Below, in pieces: positions 27,744 to 36,503 of a DNA stretch of 64,000 nucleotides. The stretch is from JBAOHV01 sp037045265 (GTDB lineage: Bacteria > Actinomycetota > Acidimicrobiia > Acidimicrobiales > Microtrichaceae), in assembly GCA_037045265.1 (NCBI GenBank), contig JBAOHV010000024.1, forward strand, positions 71,027 through 135,026, given 5' to 3'. How positions within the stretch are numbered: the first letter of the stretch is position 1; the number at the start of each line of letters is the position of its first letter. The notes under the pieces were generated by a model that did not search any database, was not told where the DNA came from, and saw only the letters and a list, made by a program, of their open reading frames with translations. The translations under genes were made by a program, and so were the position numbers.

Positions 27744-28871
27744 TCAGACCGTCGGGTCGGCGAACATGACGTCGCCGAGTGCCGAGAGTGCTTCGAGGTC
27801 GGTCACCTCGAACGCCTGCACGGGCACCCGCACGAGCGGGGCTTCGTCGATACGGGCCGCGAGCCCGACGAGGTGCGCCTCTTCGTCACGGGCCAGCTCC
27901 CGCGCGTCTGCCAGACAGGTGTACAGGTCACCCAGAGCGGTTCCGGCCAGCGTCGCTGCACGCGCCCGCACCGCGTCGGCGCCCGTGGCCATGCTCTCTT
28001 CTGCACCTGTTGCACCGGCGAACGACGGCTGCATGCGGTTCACGACCAGACCCCGCACCCGGATGCCGTGGTCGTGGAGCCTGTCGGCGAAGTAGTCGGC
28101 CTCGGCGACCGTGTCGGCCTTTGGTGAGGCGACGAGCACGAACGCCGTGCCGGGAGCCGCCAGTAGGTGTTCGACGTGGCGTGCACGCTCGGCGAAGCCC
28201 CGCTCCATGCCCTCGAACGCCTGGAAGAAGGCCACTGCGTCGCCTATGACCTCGGCTCCGACGACCTTGGCGATCGACCTGGTCAGTGCCTGGGCGGCCA
28301 GGTTCACCGCTTTGACGATCCCGCCCCGGGGTGCCATGAACACCCGGTAGAGCGGATGTGACAGGAACTGCGCGAGTCGCTGCGGGGCGTCGATGAAGTC
28401 GAGAGCGTTGCGCGTCGGCGGGGTGTCGACGACGACCAGGTCGAACCCGCCCTCGACCGCGAGCTCGTAGAGCTTCTCCGACGCCATGTACTCCTGGGTG
28501 CCCGACAGCGATCCGGAGATGTTCTGGTAGAAGCCGTTCGAAAGGATCCGTTCCGACTGGACCGGGTTCGCCGAGTAGCGCTCGACGAGACCGTCGAAGG
28601 TCGCCTTGGTGTCGAGCATCATCGCCCACATCTCGCCGGTCCCGTCGGGCGAGGTGACACCGTCGATCCGGGCGGGCGAGTTCGTCAGGCCTTCGAGGCC
28701 GAGCGCGTCCGCGAGTCGCCGTGCGGGGTCGATGGTGACCACGACCGATCGGCGGCCCTCGTTCGCTGCTCGCAGAGCGATGAGAGCGGCCGTGGTGGTC
28801 TTGCCGACCCCACCGGAGCCGCAGCACACGACCACTGAGCTGCTCCGCACGATCTCGTCGAGCGTCGTCAC
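27744..28871 (-). CDS. ArsA/GET3-like ATPase, first of a pair (Rv3679/Rv3680 type)
   Basis: 375 aa from GTG 28871. The deviant Walker A is CCGSGGVGKTTTAALIA, with a switch-like VTIDPARRLADALGL and DLVVVDTPPTRNALDF. The arrangement is of the ArsA-like soluble ATPases found as pairs in actinobacteria. In Mycobacterium tuberculosis the homologous pair lies beside whiB4; here whiB is 1.5 kb away. The start overlaps the partner's stop by 4 bp (GTGA), so the two are co-translated and may form a heteromer. Confidence 0.85.
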   Translation of the reverse strand: MTTLDEIVRSSSVVVCCGSGGVGKTTTAALIALRAANEGRRSVVVTIDPARRLADALGLEGLTNSPARIDGVTSPDGTGEMWAMMLDTKATFDGLVERYSANPVQSERILSNGFYQNISGSLSGTQEYMASEKLYELAVEGGFDLVVVDTPPTRNALDFIDAPQRLAQFLSHPLYRVFMAPRGGIVKAVNLAAQALTRSIAKVVGAEVIGDAVAFFQAFEGMERGFAERARHVEHLLAAPGTAFVLVASPKADTVAEADYFADRLHDHGIRVRGLVVNRMQPSFAGATGAEESMATGADAVRARAATLAGTALGDLYTCLADARELARDEEAHLVGLAARIDEAPLVRVPVQAFEVTDLEALSALGDVMFADPTV

Positions 28872-29833
28872 GGAGCAACGCCCCCCAGGTCCGCGATGCG
28901 CAACAACAGCGCGTCGGCGAGGAGGTCCAGGTGATCGTGGTCCAACTGCGACGTGACCAGGTAGGGCAGCAGCAGCTGCGGAAGCGGTAGCTCGGCGGCC
29001 ATCCGGTCCAGCTGGGACTGTTGCAGACCTCGCCGGCTCCGCCTGAAGTCGGCGGCGGCGCGCAGCAGGTCGGCTTCTCCGGGGATCAGCGTTGCGGAGG
29101 CCTGTCGAGCGGCGTCCTCGGGGTCGAGGTCGAGCCCCGGGAGGTCGGCGACGACACCGTTGACGACCACGGGACCGAGAGCGACCCCGACGTCGTCCTC
29201 CAGGTTGTAGGCGGTCTGGATGAGCTCGTTGACCGGGGTCTCCTCGGGCACGGTCACGAGTACCACCCGGCATCTGGCAGGGTCGTTGAGCAGCTCCAGG
29301 ACGTCCTCGGCCTGGCTGTTGATCGGGCCGACCTTCACGGCATCGGCCAGCCCCGACGCGGACCGCAGGAACGAGATGGCGTGCCCGGCCGCGGGGGCGT
29401 CCAGGACGATCAGGTCGTGGACGGCGGTTCGTTCGATCCCCTTGACCGCGCCCAGCACCAGGATGTCGCGGATACCCGGGACGGCGGTCGAGATCAGCTC
29501 GAGCGCACCGCTGGACAGCAGCCGGTTCGAGATGCGTTGCAGTCCGTGGTTGCGCAGGTACTCGAGCAGCGCCTCGTCGGGTGTGATCGTGCGGGCGGTG
29601 ACGCCTCCGTGCGCCTCGTCGGCGGGTACGAGAACGGTGTCGTCGAAGTGGAGCCGGTCGGATCCGAACATCGAGGCGAGTCCGCCCTTGCCCTCGACCT
29701 CGACCACGAGGGTCCGCAGGCCGACCCGTGAAGCGGCGACAGCGAGCGCAGCGGTGACGGCGGTTTTGCCGACACCGCCTTTCCCGGCGACGATGATCAC
29801 CCCGGATGCAGTGAAGAACTGCTCAGGATCCAC
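28868..29833 (-). CDS. ArsA/GET3-like ATPase, second of a pair
   Basis: 321 aa from GTG 29833. Walker A is VAGKGGVGKTAVTAALA, and DLIVLDAPAAGHAISFL is the switch-like segment. It is upstream of, and overlaps, the other ATPase. The two differ in length and sequence, so they are not a recent duplication. Divergent from the NfeD-type gene, with 23 bp between starts. Proposed mycobacterial roles include redox or stress adaptation; the cargo here is unknown. Confidence 0.85.
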   Translation of the reverse strand: MDPEQFFTASGVIIVAGKGGVGKTAVTAALAVAASRVGLRTLVVEVEGKGGLASMFGSDRLHFDDTVLVPADEAHGGVTARTITPDEALLEYLRNHGLQRISNRLLSSGALELISTAVPGIRDILVLGAVKGIERTAVHDLIVLDAPAAGHAISFLRSASGLADAVKVGPINSQAEDVLELLNDPARCRVVLVTVPEETPVNELIQTAYNLEDDVGVALGPVVVNGVVADLPGLDLDPEDAARQASATLIPGEADLLRAAADFRRSRRGLQQSQLDRMAAELPLPQLLLPYLVTSQLDHDHLDLLADALLLRIADLGGVAP

Positions 29834-29856
29834 GCTGTCCCTTCGGAGGCTCTGCG

Positions 29857-31159
29857 GTGCGAACACTACCCAGCCCAATACGGCTCGCCGCCACAGGGCT
29901 GCTCGTCGCGGCAGCGGTGAGCGTGGTCTGGGGCGTGCTCGCTCCCGGCGCGGGTGCGCAGCAGTCATGCCCCGACGGGTGCGTCGACGTGGTTGCCGTC
30001 GACGGCATCATCGACGAGATCGAGGCGGACTTCATCATCGGCAGCGTACGTTCAGCGAATCGCGCCGGCGACGTGGTGGCGGTGGTCCTGCAGATGGACA
30101 GCCCCGGAGCGGCGGTCGACGATGTTCGACTGAACGAGCTCGCTTCGGTGATCGCCAACTCGAGGGTGCCGGTCTCGGTCTGGATAGGCGCCGCCGGAGC
30201 CAGTCGCGCTGCGGTGGCGCCGCAGAGCTCGTGCAGGTGGCCGATTCGTCGGGCATCACCCCCGGTTCCGGGATAGGCGACGTTGGCGATCAGCGTCTGG
30301 ACGTCGCCGAGTTCGGCGTGCTGTTCGAAGGCAGGAGCGCCGAGGCGCAGTCGCGGGTCCTCGAAGGTGAGGCGGCGGTCGAGGCGGGTCTGGTCGACCG
30401 GTTCTCCCCGACGCTGGTGGAGCACGTGGGCGAGCTCGACCAGGTCGAGGTCCGCGAAGGTGAAGGGCGACGACGGCGAGATGCGCCGCGAGCCGGTGCA
30501 GCGGGTTCGCTTCTCCAAGCTCCCCCTGCAGACACAGCTGATGCACACCGCGGCGAGCCCCTCGGTGGCCTACCTGTTGTTGGTGCTCGGGCTGGGTCTG
30601 TTGCGTCTTCGAGTTCTTCACCGCCGGCGTAGGGGTCGCAGGCGTGGTCGGAGCCGGGTTCCTGGTGCTCGGATCGTTCGGGCTCGCGGAGCTTCCCTTC
30701 AACACGTGGGCCCTCGGCCTGCTGTTGTTCTCGATCCTGGCGTTCGCCATCGACGTCCAGACGGGGATCCCCCGGCTGTGGACGATCATCGGGATGGTCA
30801 CGTACACGGTCGGTTCGGCGTTCCTGCTGACCGAGTTCAGGCCCACCTGGATAGCGCTGCTGGTCGGGGTGAGCGGAATGGCGGCGACCATGTTCTCGGG
30901 GATGCCGGCGATGGTCCGGTCCCGCTTCGGGACCCCGACGATCGGTCGCGAGTGGATGATCGACGAGATGGGTGTCGCCGACAGCGATGTCGACCCGACC
31001 GGGCGCGTCCTGATCCGCGGTGCCAGTTGGCGTGCACGCACCAATCGAGCGACGCCGGTCCGTTCCGGTGAACCGATCCGCGTGATCGCTGTCGACGGCC
31101 TGGAGCTCGAGGTGGAGCCGGAGACCGGTGGAGCGGTCGATCATCGCGATCGTCGTTGA
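29857..31159 (+). CDS. NfeD-type membrane-bound serine protease (frameshifted)
   Basis: A signal peptide (residues 8-33, ending AGAQQ) leads into a ClpP-like domain: DVVAVDGIIDEIEADFI, AVVLQMDSPGAAVDD and WIGAAGASRAA, where the Ser of the SR pair is the likely nucleophile. After a shift near 30205 the text continues with GGAAELVQVAD and AAVEAGLVDRFSPTL. Further shifts near 30460 and 30607 lead into a membrane domain (VGVAGVVGAGFLVLGSFG) and an OB-like end with GRVLIRGASWRAR. The whole matches long NfeD proteins that, with stomatin partners, act on membrane proteins. Confidence 0.75.
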
Positions 31160-31223
31160 CGGCACGCGACCGACGTAAGCAGTGCTAACGGGAGTTCGCG
31201 GTACGTGAACTTCATCTCAACCC

Positions 31224-31252
31224 TTGTGGACCGCGGGCTGCGTGCGTAGGGT
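31224..31252 (+). promoter_or_regulatory. Candidate promoter of whiB
   Basis: TTGTGG (31224-31229) and TAGGGT (31247-31252) stand 17 bp apart, 32 bp before the GTG of whiB. The hexamers fit actinobacterial housekeeping sigma preferences loosely. Confidence 0.4.
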
Positions 31253-31283
31253 GCGCCCACACACCGATTCGGGGGGTCGTACG

Positions 31284-31545
31284 GTGAGTGCACAACAGTC
31301 ATTCGACGCTTGGCAGGCCAAGGCGGCATGCAGGGGTCCACAAGCGGTGGTCTTCTTCCCGCCGCCGCAGTTCGAGCGCAAGGTCGACAGGCTCGAGCGG
31401 GAACGTCGCGGCCAAGGCGATCTGCGCCGAGTGCATGGTTCGCAGCGACTGCCTGGACTACTCGATCCAGATCAAGGAGCCGCACGGCATCTGGGGAGGG
31501 CTCAACGAACACGAACGACGGGCGCTCGCCGAGTCGACCACCTGA
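31284..31545 (+). CDS. WhiB-family iron-sulfur transcription factor (frameshifted)
   Basis: About 86 aa from GTG 31284. The first Cys is in KAACRGP. After a frame change near 31405 the remaining cluster ligands appear as AICAECMVRSDCLDYS, followed by the GIWGG turn and ERRALAE. The four Cys bind a 4Fe-4S cluster that senses redox or NO. WhiB proteins bind sigma factor and are confined to actinobacteria and their phages. The frame change is probably one surplus base. Confidence 0.87.
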
Positions 31546-31653
31546 GCCCCGCGTCCTCGTAGGTCCCGGCCCGGAGCGAAACCGCTGAGCGGCGTCTCAT
31601 CGCCTGGTCACCCGGCGACACGCCGGTGGGCCCGTACGCGTAGCCTCTGAGCC

Positions 31654-32223
31654 ATGTTCGCAGCGCTGATCGCGTTCCTCCTGGTTCTCCCGTTCCTCGA
31701 GATCTGGGTGGCCATCAAGATCGCGGGACTGATCGGCGCACCGCTGACGATGCTCCTCATCGTCGGGATGAGTGTGCTCGGTTGGTTCCTCCTGCGCGGC
31801 GAGGGCGTGAGCGTCTGGCGTCGCATCAACACCGAGGTGGCCGCGGGGCGCACTCCTGCCCAACAGATGCTCGACGGGGTGCTGGTCCTCGTCGGCGGGC
31901 TGTGTCTGATCGTGCCCGGATTCATCACGGGCGTTTTCGGGCTGTTGCTGTTGCTCCCGCCGGTCAGGGCGGTGCTCCGACCGGCACTCTCGGGTTGGAT
32001 GGCGCGGCGCGCAGAGCGCTTGGTCCGCTCGGGTCGGATGAGCGTGGTGGTGGTCGACACAGTGGTCGACGCCGACGGTCGTGTGCGGACGAGGACCAGG
32101 ACGACGGGCGACGTGATCGATGCCGACGGCTGGGATGTGGGCGAGGAGCCCCACGAGCTGTCACCCGAGCAGCGTGGCCGGGTCATCGACGGCCATGTCG
32201 TTGACGACGGCCCGACGGCCTGA
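31654..32223 (+). CDS. FxsA family membrane protein
   Basis: 189 aa. Starts with the family hallmark LVLPFLEIWVAIKIAGLIG, then a second and third helix (LIVGMSVLGWFLLRG; LIVPGFITGVFGLLLLLPPVR). A cytoplasmic tail of about 90 residues is hydrophilic and acidic. FxsA overexpression spares E. coli from F-plasmid exclusion of phage T7; its normal role is unclear. Confidence 0.85.
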   Translation: MFAALIAFLLVLPFLEIWVAIKIAGLIGAPLTMLLIVGMSVLGWFLLRGEGVSVWRRINTEVAAGRTPAQQMLDGVLVLVGGLCLIVPGFITGVFGLLLLLPPVRAVLRPALSGWMARRAERLVRSGRMSVVVVDTVVDADGRVRTRTRTTGDVIDADGWDVGEEPHELSPEQRGRVIDGHVVDDGPTA

Positions 32224-32247
32224 ACAGGCGACAGGTACGGTTCGGCC

Positions 32248-33103
32248 GTGACCCCGCTGAACATGGCCCATCCCGATCCCGGATCGGTACCCGTGCGAGA
32301 CGCGGCAACGGTGATGCTGCTGCGCGACTCGGAATCCGGGATGCAGGTGTGCATGCTGCAGCGCAACCTCAACTCGGACTTCGTGGGCGGCGCCTATGTC
32401 TTCCCGGGAGGGGCCGTGGATCCCGAAGACAGCAACGAGGCCTCCATGGCCGTCTGCGCAGGGCGCGACGACGAGTCGGCGTCGCAGCTGGTCGGAGTGG
32501 AGCGGGGAGGCCTGGCGTTCTGGGTGGCGGCCGTCCGCGAATCCTTCGAGGAAGCAGGAGTCCTGCTCGCCGCTGACGATTCAGGCACCGTGATCTCGTT
32601 CGAGGACCCCGAGGTGGCGCAGCGATTCTCGACGCACCGTGAGTCGGTGGACTCCGGGCGTCGTCCCCTGTCGCAGGTGTGCATGGACGAGGGACTACGC
32701 CTGACCGTGGGTGACATGCACTACTTCTCTCGCTGGGTGACACCACTCGGCGCACCGAGGCGATACGACACACGGTTCTTCGTCGCCTCCGCCCCCGCGG
32801 AGCAGGAGCCCCTGCACGACGACCGGGAGGTGATCGGGCTCGCGTTGGCTGACTCCGGCGGAGGCGCTCGCGGATCACGAGTCCGGACGCAAGACGATGA
32901 TCTTCCCGACGGTCCGCACCATGGTCGCTCTCGCCCGGTTCGATTCGGCCCGTGACGTGCTCGAGCACGCTCGCTCCCAGGAGGACGTCGACGCGATCGT
33001 GCCGATGATGCGCGAGGAGGGCGGTGGTCTGCGGCTCTATCTCCCGGGCGATCCGGAGGGCACTGGGGGCGTTTACGACGCCATCACCGGCGAGGTGCTC
33101 TGA
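32248..33103 (+). CDS. NUDIX-family hydrolase (frameshifted)
   Basis: About 285 aa. FVGGAYVFPGGAVD begins the NUDIX region and AVRESFEEAGVLLA carries the REx2EE metal motif; a long insert separates the two, as in the NUDT19-like type. Near 32840 the frame changes and continues with WLTPAEALADHES, then TMIFPTVRTMVAL and a C-terminus ending AITGEVL. NUDT19-type enzymes hydrolyse CoA derivatives; that assignment is by resemblance only. Start GTG 32248. Confidence 0.75.
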
Positions 33104-33166
33104 GCCTCTCCGGCGATGCCTCCGGGGGCAGGCCGATCCTGGATCGTCCTGCCAGGTTCGGTGCTC

Positions 33167-33817
33167 TCAGTCGAGCGGGGCTACCGAAGCGAACGCTCGT
33201 GCGCGATCCAGCTGGGCCGAACGCTCGTCGGAGGTAGCTGAGCCGACCAGCACGTAGTCGTCGCGGTGTTCGGAGAGCAGTTCGCCGTCGGCGTCGACGA
33301 GCCAGGGCAGGGCGAGCCTCCGCGGAACGCGAACACGCTCGGGGGCCTCGCAGGTGCCGAAGGCCCGGTCCCAGACGTTGGTGGTCACGCCGTGGTTCGC
33401 CCGCGGATGCCCGAAGTGGTGGTGGAAGTGGTGGTGTCGCAGCCAGGTCCCGTAGCTGCCCGACGGTGCACGAAGGTGCGCCATTGCGTGCTGGTACTCG
33501 TAGAAGAAGTACCCGGCTGCCCAGCCGAACGCCAGCGCCACCGCCGGAACCGGGCCGGCGAGCCACCAGGTCAGCGGCATCCAGACTCCGAAGCCGACCA
33601 GCAGCATCCCGGCCCAACTCATCAGGTGGGTCACCGAGAAGCTCCACGAAGAGTGCACGTGGTGCTCCAGGTGCTCGCGGCTCATGATCCCCTTGCCGTT
33701 GAGCTCGTGCATGGCGAACCGGTGCAGCAGGTACTCCGCCAGGGTCCACAGCGCAGCTCCAGCAGCGAAGGCGGCCAGTGTTGCCACGAGGGTGGCGATC
33801 GTCTCGGTCGGGTTCAC
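33167..33817 (-). CDS. Fatty acid hydroxylase/sterol desaturase superfamily protein
   Basis: 216 aa with four hydrophobic helices and the di-iron histidine boxes: EYLLHRFAMH, REHLEHHVH, and YEYQHAMAHL with HHHFHHHFGH. Such membrane enzymes hydroxylate or desaturate lipids with O2. Its start overlaps the TetR stop by 4 bp (ATGA), so the regulator and enzyme form one transcript, and the enzyme is the probable target of the regulator. Confidence 0.88.
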   Translation of the reverse strand: MNPTETIATLVATLAAFAAGAALWTLAEYLLHRFAMHELNGKGIMSREHLEHHVHSSWSFSVTHLMSWAGMLLVGFGVWMPLTWWLAGPVPAVALAFGWAAGYFFYEYQHAMAHLRAPSGSYGTWLRHHHFHHHFGHPRANHGVTTNVWDRAFGTCEAPERVRVPRRLALPWLVDADGELLSEHRDDYVLVGSATSDERSAQLDRARAFASVAPLD

Positions 33818-34662
33818 AGGACCTTCTCCTTTGCTGTCTCCGACTTCTTGGCCGCCCCCGTCTTCTTCGCCTTCGGGCGGCGCGGGTCGACGGGCTGCTG
33901 GGCTAGTGCTTGGTCCGGGACGATCGTTGCCGCGGCGGATCCGGGAGGAACGGCGGCAGCGAGCTCATCGGCGAGTCGACGGGCGGTCGCCACGTCGACC
34001 GGCTGCGCCCCCCACCCCCGGAGCAGCGCCCCGGTGAGCTCGGCGCCGAGTGCTGCGCCGGTGGTGGGCATGCCGGTGCTCAGCTCGTCTGACATCAGCG
34101 CTCCGTTCAGTGCCAGGACCCACCCGAAGGTACGAACGATCGTGCAGTCGAGCGCTTCGCCGACGGGGTTGCTGGCCTGCTCGTGATGTTCCAGCGCGCC
34201 GACGTCCTGGGCGCGCTGGAGCAGCTGACGGGGTACTTCCAGCACGGCCAGGGCGGCCGGCAGGACTGACACTGCGTCGCTCGTGTCCTCGACACCTGGC
34301 GACACAAGGAGCTGCTGTTGCAGTCGGAACTCGCGCCGGTGGTGCCGCGGAGCGGAGAGGAACAGGTCGGAGAACGCCCAGAGCCACGCGAGCGAGGCGA
34401 TCTCTGCGGACAGTCGGTCCGGCTGTTCCAACAGCTCCTGGTCCCATGCGTGGACGTGCTCGGCAGCGACTCGGGCCAGGGTCGTCAATGCCCGCTGCTG
34501 CAGCGCCGCGAGCAGGGCGCTGCGCGACTCGAAGTACGTGTAGAGCGATGCCGGTGCGTAGTCGGCGGCGTCGGCGAGGGCGGTCATGGTGAGCCCTTCG
34601 ATCCCCTGGCTGTCGATCAGTGCTGCCGCGTGGTCCAACAGCGCCGTCGCGCCTGGCCGCAC
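33814..34662 (-). CDS. TetR-family transcriptional regulator
   Basis: 282 aa. The N-terminal helix-turn-helix is plain: ALIDSQGIEGLTMTALADAADYAPASLYTYFESR. The ligand-binding part is followed by an unusual Lys/Ala-rich tail (PKAKKTGAAKKSETAKEK) of about 25 residues. The gene is upstream of the hydroxylase gene and is preceded by a 35-bp inverted repeat. A lipid-type inducer would suit the context. Confidence 0.88.
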   Translation of the reverse strand: MRPGATALLDHAAALIDSQGIEGLTMTALADAADYAPASLYTYFESRSALLAALQQRALTTLARVAAEHVHAWDQELLEQPDRLSAEIASLAWLWAFSDLFLSAPRHHRREFRLQQQLLVSPGVEDTSDAVSVLPAALAVLEVPRQLLQRAQDVGALEHHEQASNPVGEALDCTIVRTFGWVLALNGALMSDELSTGMPTTGAALGAELTGALLRGWGAQPVDVATARRLADELAAAVPPGSAAATIVPDQALAQQPVDPRRPKAKKTGAAKKSETAKEKVL

Positions 34663-34703
34663 GTTTCGCGTGCTGGCGATCAGGTGATGCTGCCTCCACG
34701 CGC

Positions 34704-34738
34704 CCTACCTTTTCCGAAGCCATATCGGAAATCGTAGG
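34704..34738. promoter_or_regulatory. Inverted repeat upstream of tetR, probable operator
   Basis: CCTAC (34704-34708) and TTTCCGA (34711-34717) mirror TCGGAAA (34725-34731) and GTAGG (34734-34738) around a central AGCCATA. It lies 42 bp before the regulator start, and divergent from the methyltransferase gene 134 bp away. Size and symmetry fit TetR dimers. Confidence 0.65.
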
Positions 34739-34871
34739 TATTTCGATGTAAGGAGATCAAGGTGCTGTCGTTCGCCCGGGGAATCGGAACGAGGCGACGG
34801 CGGTTCACTCGTTCACGCCCGGTCGGAGCGGGTTGCATCCGTGGGCCGGGCGACGACGCGTAGGAGGCAGC

Positions 34872-35641
34872 GTGGATCACGACCAGCACAGCGGTCACGA
34901 GCACAGCGGTCACGAGCACGGGACGAGCACAGCGGTCACGAGCACAGCGGGCACGATCACAGCGGTCACGAGCACAGCGGTCACGAGCACAGCGGCCACG
35001 GCCACGGGCACGGGGCGCAGGGGGCCTACGTGGCCGACTTCGACCTGAAGGCCGCCGACTGGGACGACCCGGGCAAGGTCGCCCGCGCTCGTCAGGTAGC
35101 CGATGCGATCGTCGCTGCGACCTCACCCGGCCCGACGACTCGCCTGTTCGAGTACGGCGCCGGAACAGGCCTGGTGACCGAGGCACTCGGGGACCGGGTG
35201 GGCCCTGCGCTGCTGGCCGACACGTCAGCGGGCATGCGTGAGGTGATGGCGACGAAGGTCGCCGATGGACGACTGGCGGGCGCCAGGATCACAGACGTCG
35301 ATCTTGCCGGCGTCTCGGCGGACCTACCGGACGAGCGCTTCGACCTGGTCGTGACCGTGCTCACGCTGCACCACGTAGGGGAGCTCGACCGTGTGCTCGG
35401 CCGATTCGCCCAGCTCCTCGACCCCGGTGGGCACCTGTGCGTGGTCGACCTGGACGCCGAGGACGGCAGCTTCCACGGTGCGGGCTTCGCCGGACACCAC
35501 GGCTTCGACCGCCAGGCATTCGGAGAGAGGCTGCGGACGGTGGGCTTCGACGAAGTCACCGTGGCGGACTGCGGCGACCTGGTCCGCGACGACGGCACCT
35601 TCTCGATGTTCCTCGCGGTTGGCACGCCTGCGGTCGAATGA
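34872..35641 (+). CDS. SAM-dependent methyltransferase with a His-rich N-terminus (frameshifted)
   Basis: About 256 aa from GTG 34872, which has AGGAGG upstream. The first ~45 residues repeat H-S-G-H-E/D, giving about 20 His, then GHGHGHG. The frame changes inside this repeat near 34920. A class I methyltransferase core follows with TRLFEYGAGTGLVTEAL (motif I), ITDVDLAG, FDLVVTVLTLHHV and LDPGGHLCVVDLD. The His tract could bind nickel, zinc or copper. I know of no exact precedent for the combination; substrate unknown. Confidence 0.75.
34887..35002. repeat. 15-bp tandem repeat coding the His-rich tract
   Basis: The unit CACAGCGGTCACGAG recurs at 34887, 34902, 34928, 34943 (variant), 34958, 34973 and 34988 (variant). 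An 11-bp odd unit at 34917-34927 breaks the period and the reading frame. Copy number variation would change the length of the His tract without harm if units are added whole. Confidence 0.85.
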
Positions 35642-35645
35642 TCCG

Positions 35646-35894
35646 GTGAGCTTCACGACGATCGAAGTCGGCAGCGAGGGCACCCGCGGGTGGATCACCC
35701 TCAACCGGCCGGAGAAGCGCAACCCGCTGTCGGCCACCACGACCAAACGCCATGTCGACGCCGTCACGGCCCAGTCGGTGGGCATCGACCGGTCCTGGTC
35801 GGACGCGGACGTGATCGTCGCCGCACTGCGTGACCCCGAGTCTCGCCGGGTCGCCCTCAGCTATCTCGAGAAGTTCGGTCAGCGAGGTCAGTAG
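35646..35894 (+). pseudogene. Enoyl-CoA hydratase/isomerase remnant, 5' end joined to other sequence
   Basis: GTG 35646 opens a typical crotonase start (VGSEGTRGWITLNRPEKRNPLSATT), but the remaining ~50 codons do not show the family's oxyanion-hole region or the Glu sites. They read AVTAQSVGIDRSW and DPESRRVALSYLEKF. Crotonases are about 260 aa; this is 82 aa. An internal deletion, or fusion to another gene's 3' end, is likely. Confidence 0.6.
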
Positions 35895-36474
35895 CTACAG
35901 CTTGCGGCGATTGGTTCGTCGATGCCCTGGAGCCCGGCGCCAGTGCATACGCAGCGGCGACGGTGCCCACCAGGACGACCAGGACCAGCAGCGTGGTGGA
36001 GACCGTCACCCAGCCGCTGGTCGAGTAGGTGTGGTCGGGCGAGGTGAAGGTGCGGGTCGTCGTCCTGGTCAGGAACAAGGCCGTAGCTGCGAGAACTCCG
36101 ACGACCACGACGACGTTCGCCGCCAGGGCACGCAGCCGCGACGAGCTCGGACCGCAGCGCGCCCAACGAAGAACCAGGGCGACGGCTGCGACGAGGAGCG
36201 GCAGGGTCGCGGGTGACATGGTGCTCAGGAGCCCGAGCACCATGCCGCCTGAGAGGAGCAGCGAGGAGCGGCCGGTCCGGTTGGCCAGGAGGCACAGGAC
36301 CCCGGGGGTCGCGATCAGGGCACCGAGGGCGACTGACCCTAAGAACGACTCCGGGTTCCGTGCGATGGGATCCTCGCCCAGCATCCGGACGACCGTCAGC
36401 GCCGTTCCGGCAGCGATGATGATTGCGCCGAGTACGTCGACCCACCTCGTCTGGCGCTTCGCCGGACTGCTCAT
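35857..36474 (-). CDS. Hypothetical multi-pass membrane protein
   Basis: 205 aa from ATG 36474. Six hydrophobic helices are visible (VLGAIIIAAGTALTVV; SVALGALIATPGVLCLL; SSLLLSGGMVLGLLS; LPLLVAAVALVL; ANVVVVVGVLAATALFL; VSTTLLVLVVLVGTVAA). No family is recognised. The C-terminal ~30 residues overlap the crotonase remnant on the other strand, and the true end could be in another frame. Confidence 0.55.
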   Translation of the reverse strand: MSSPAKRQTRWVDVLGAIIIAAGTALTVVRMLGEDPIARNPESFLGSVALGALIATPGVLCLLANRTGRSSLLLSGGMVLGLLSTMSPATLPLLVAAVALVLRWARCGPSSSRLRALAANVVVVVGVLAATALFLTRTTTRTFTSPDHTYSTSGWVTVSTTLLVLVVLVGTVAAAYALAPGSRASTNQSPQAVATDLADRTSRDS

Positions 36475-36503
36475 GGGGTGAGGCTCCTCGCGGGTCAACC
36501 TGA

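Noticed and set aside
34887..35002. CRISPR array
   Set aside because: 15-bp units without spacers, lying inside a coding His-rich tract.
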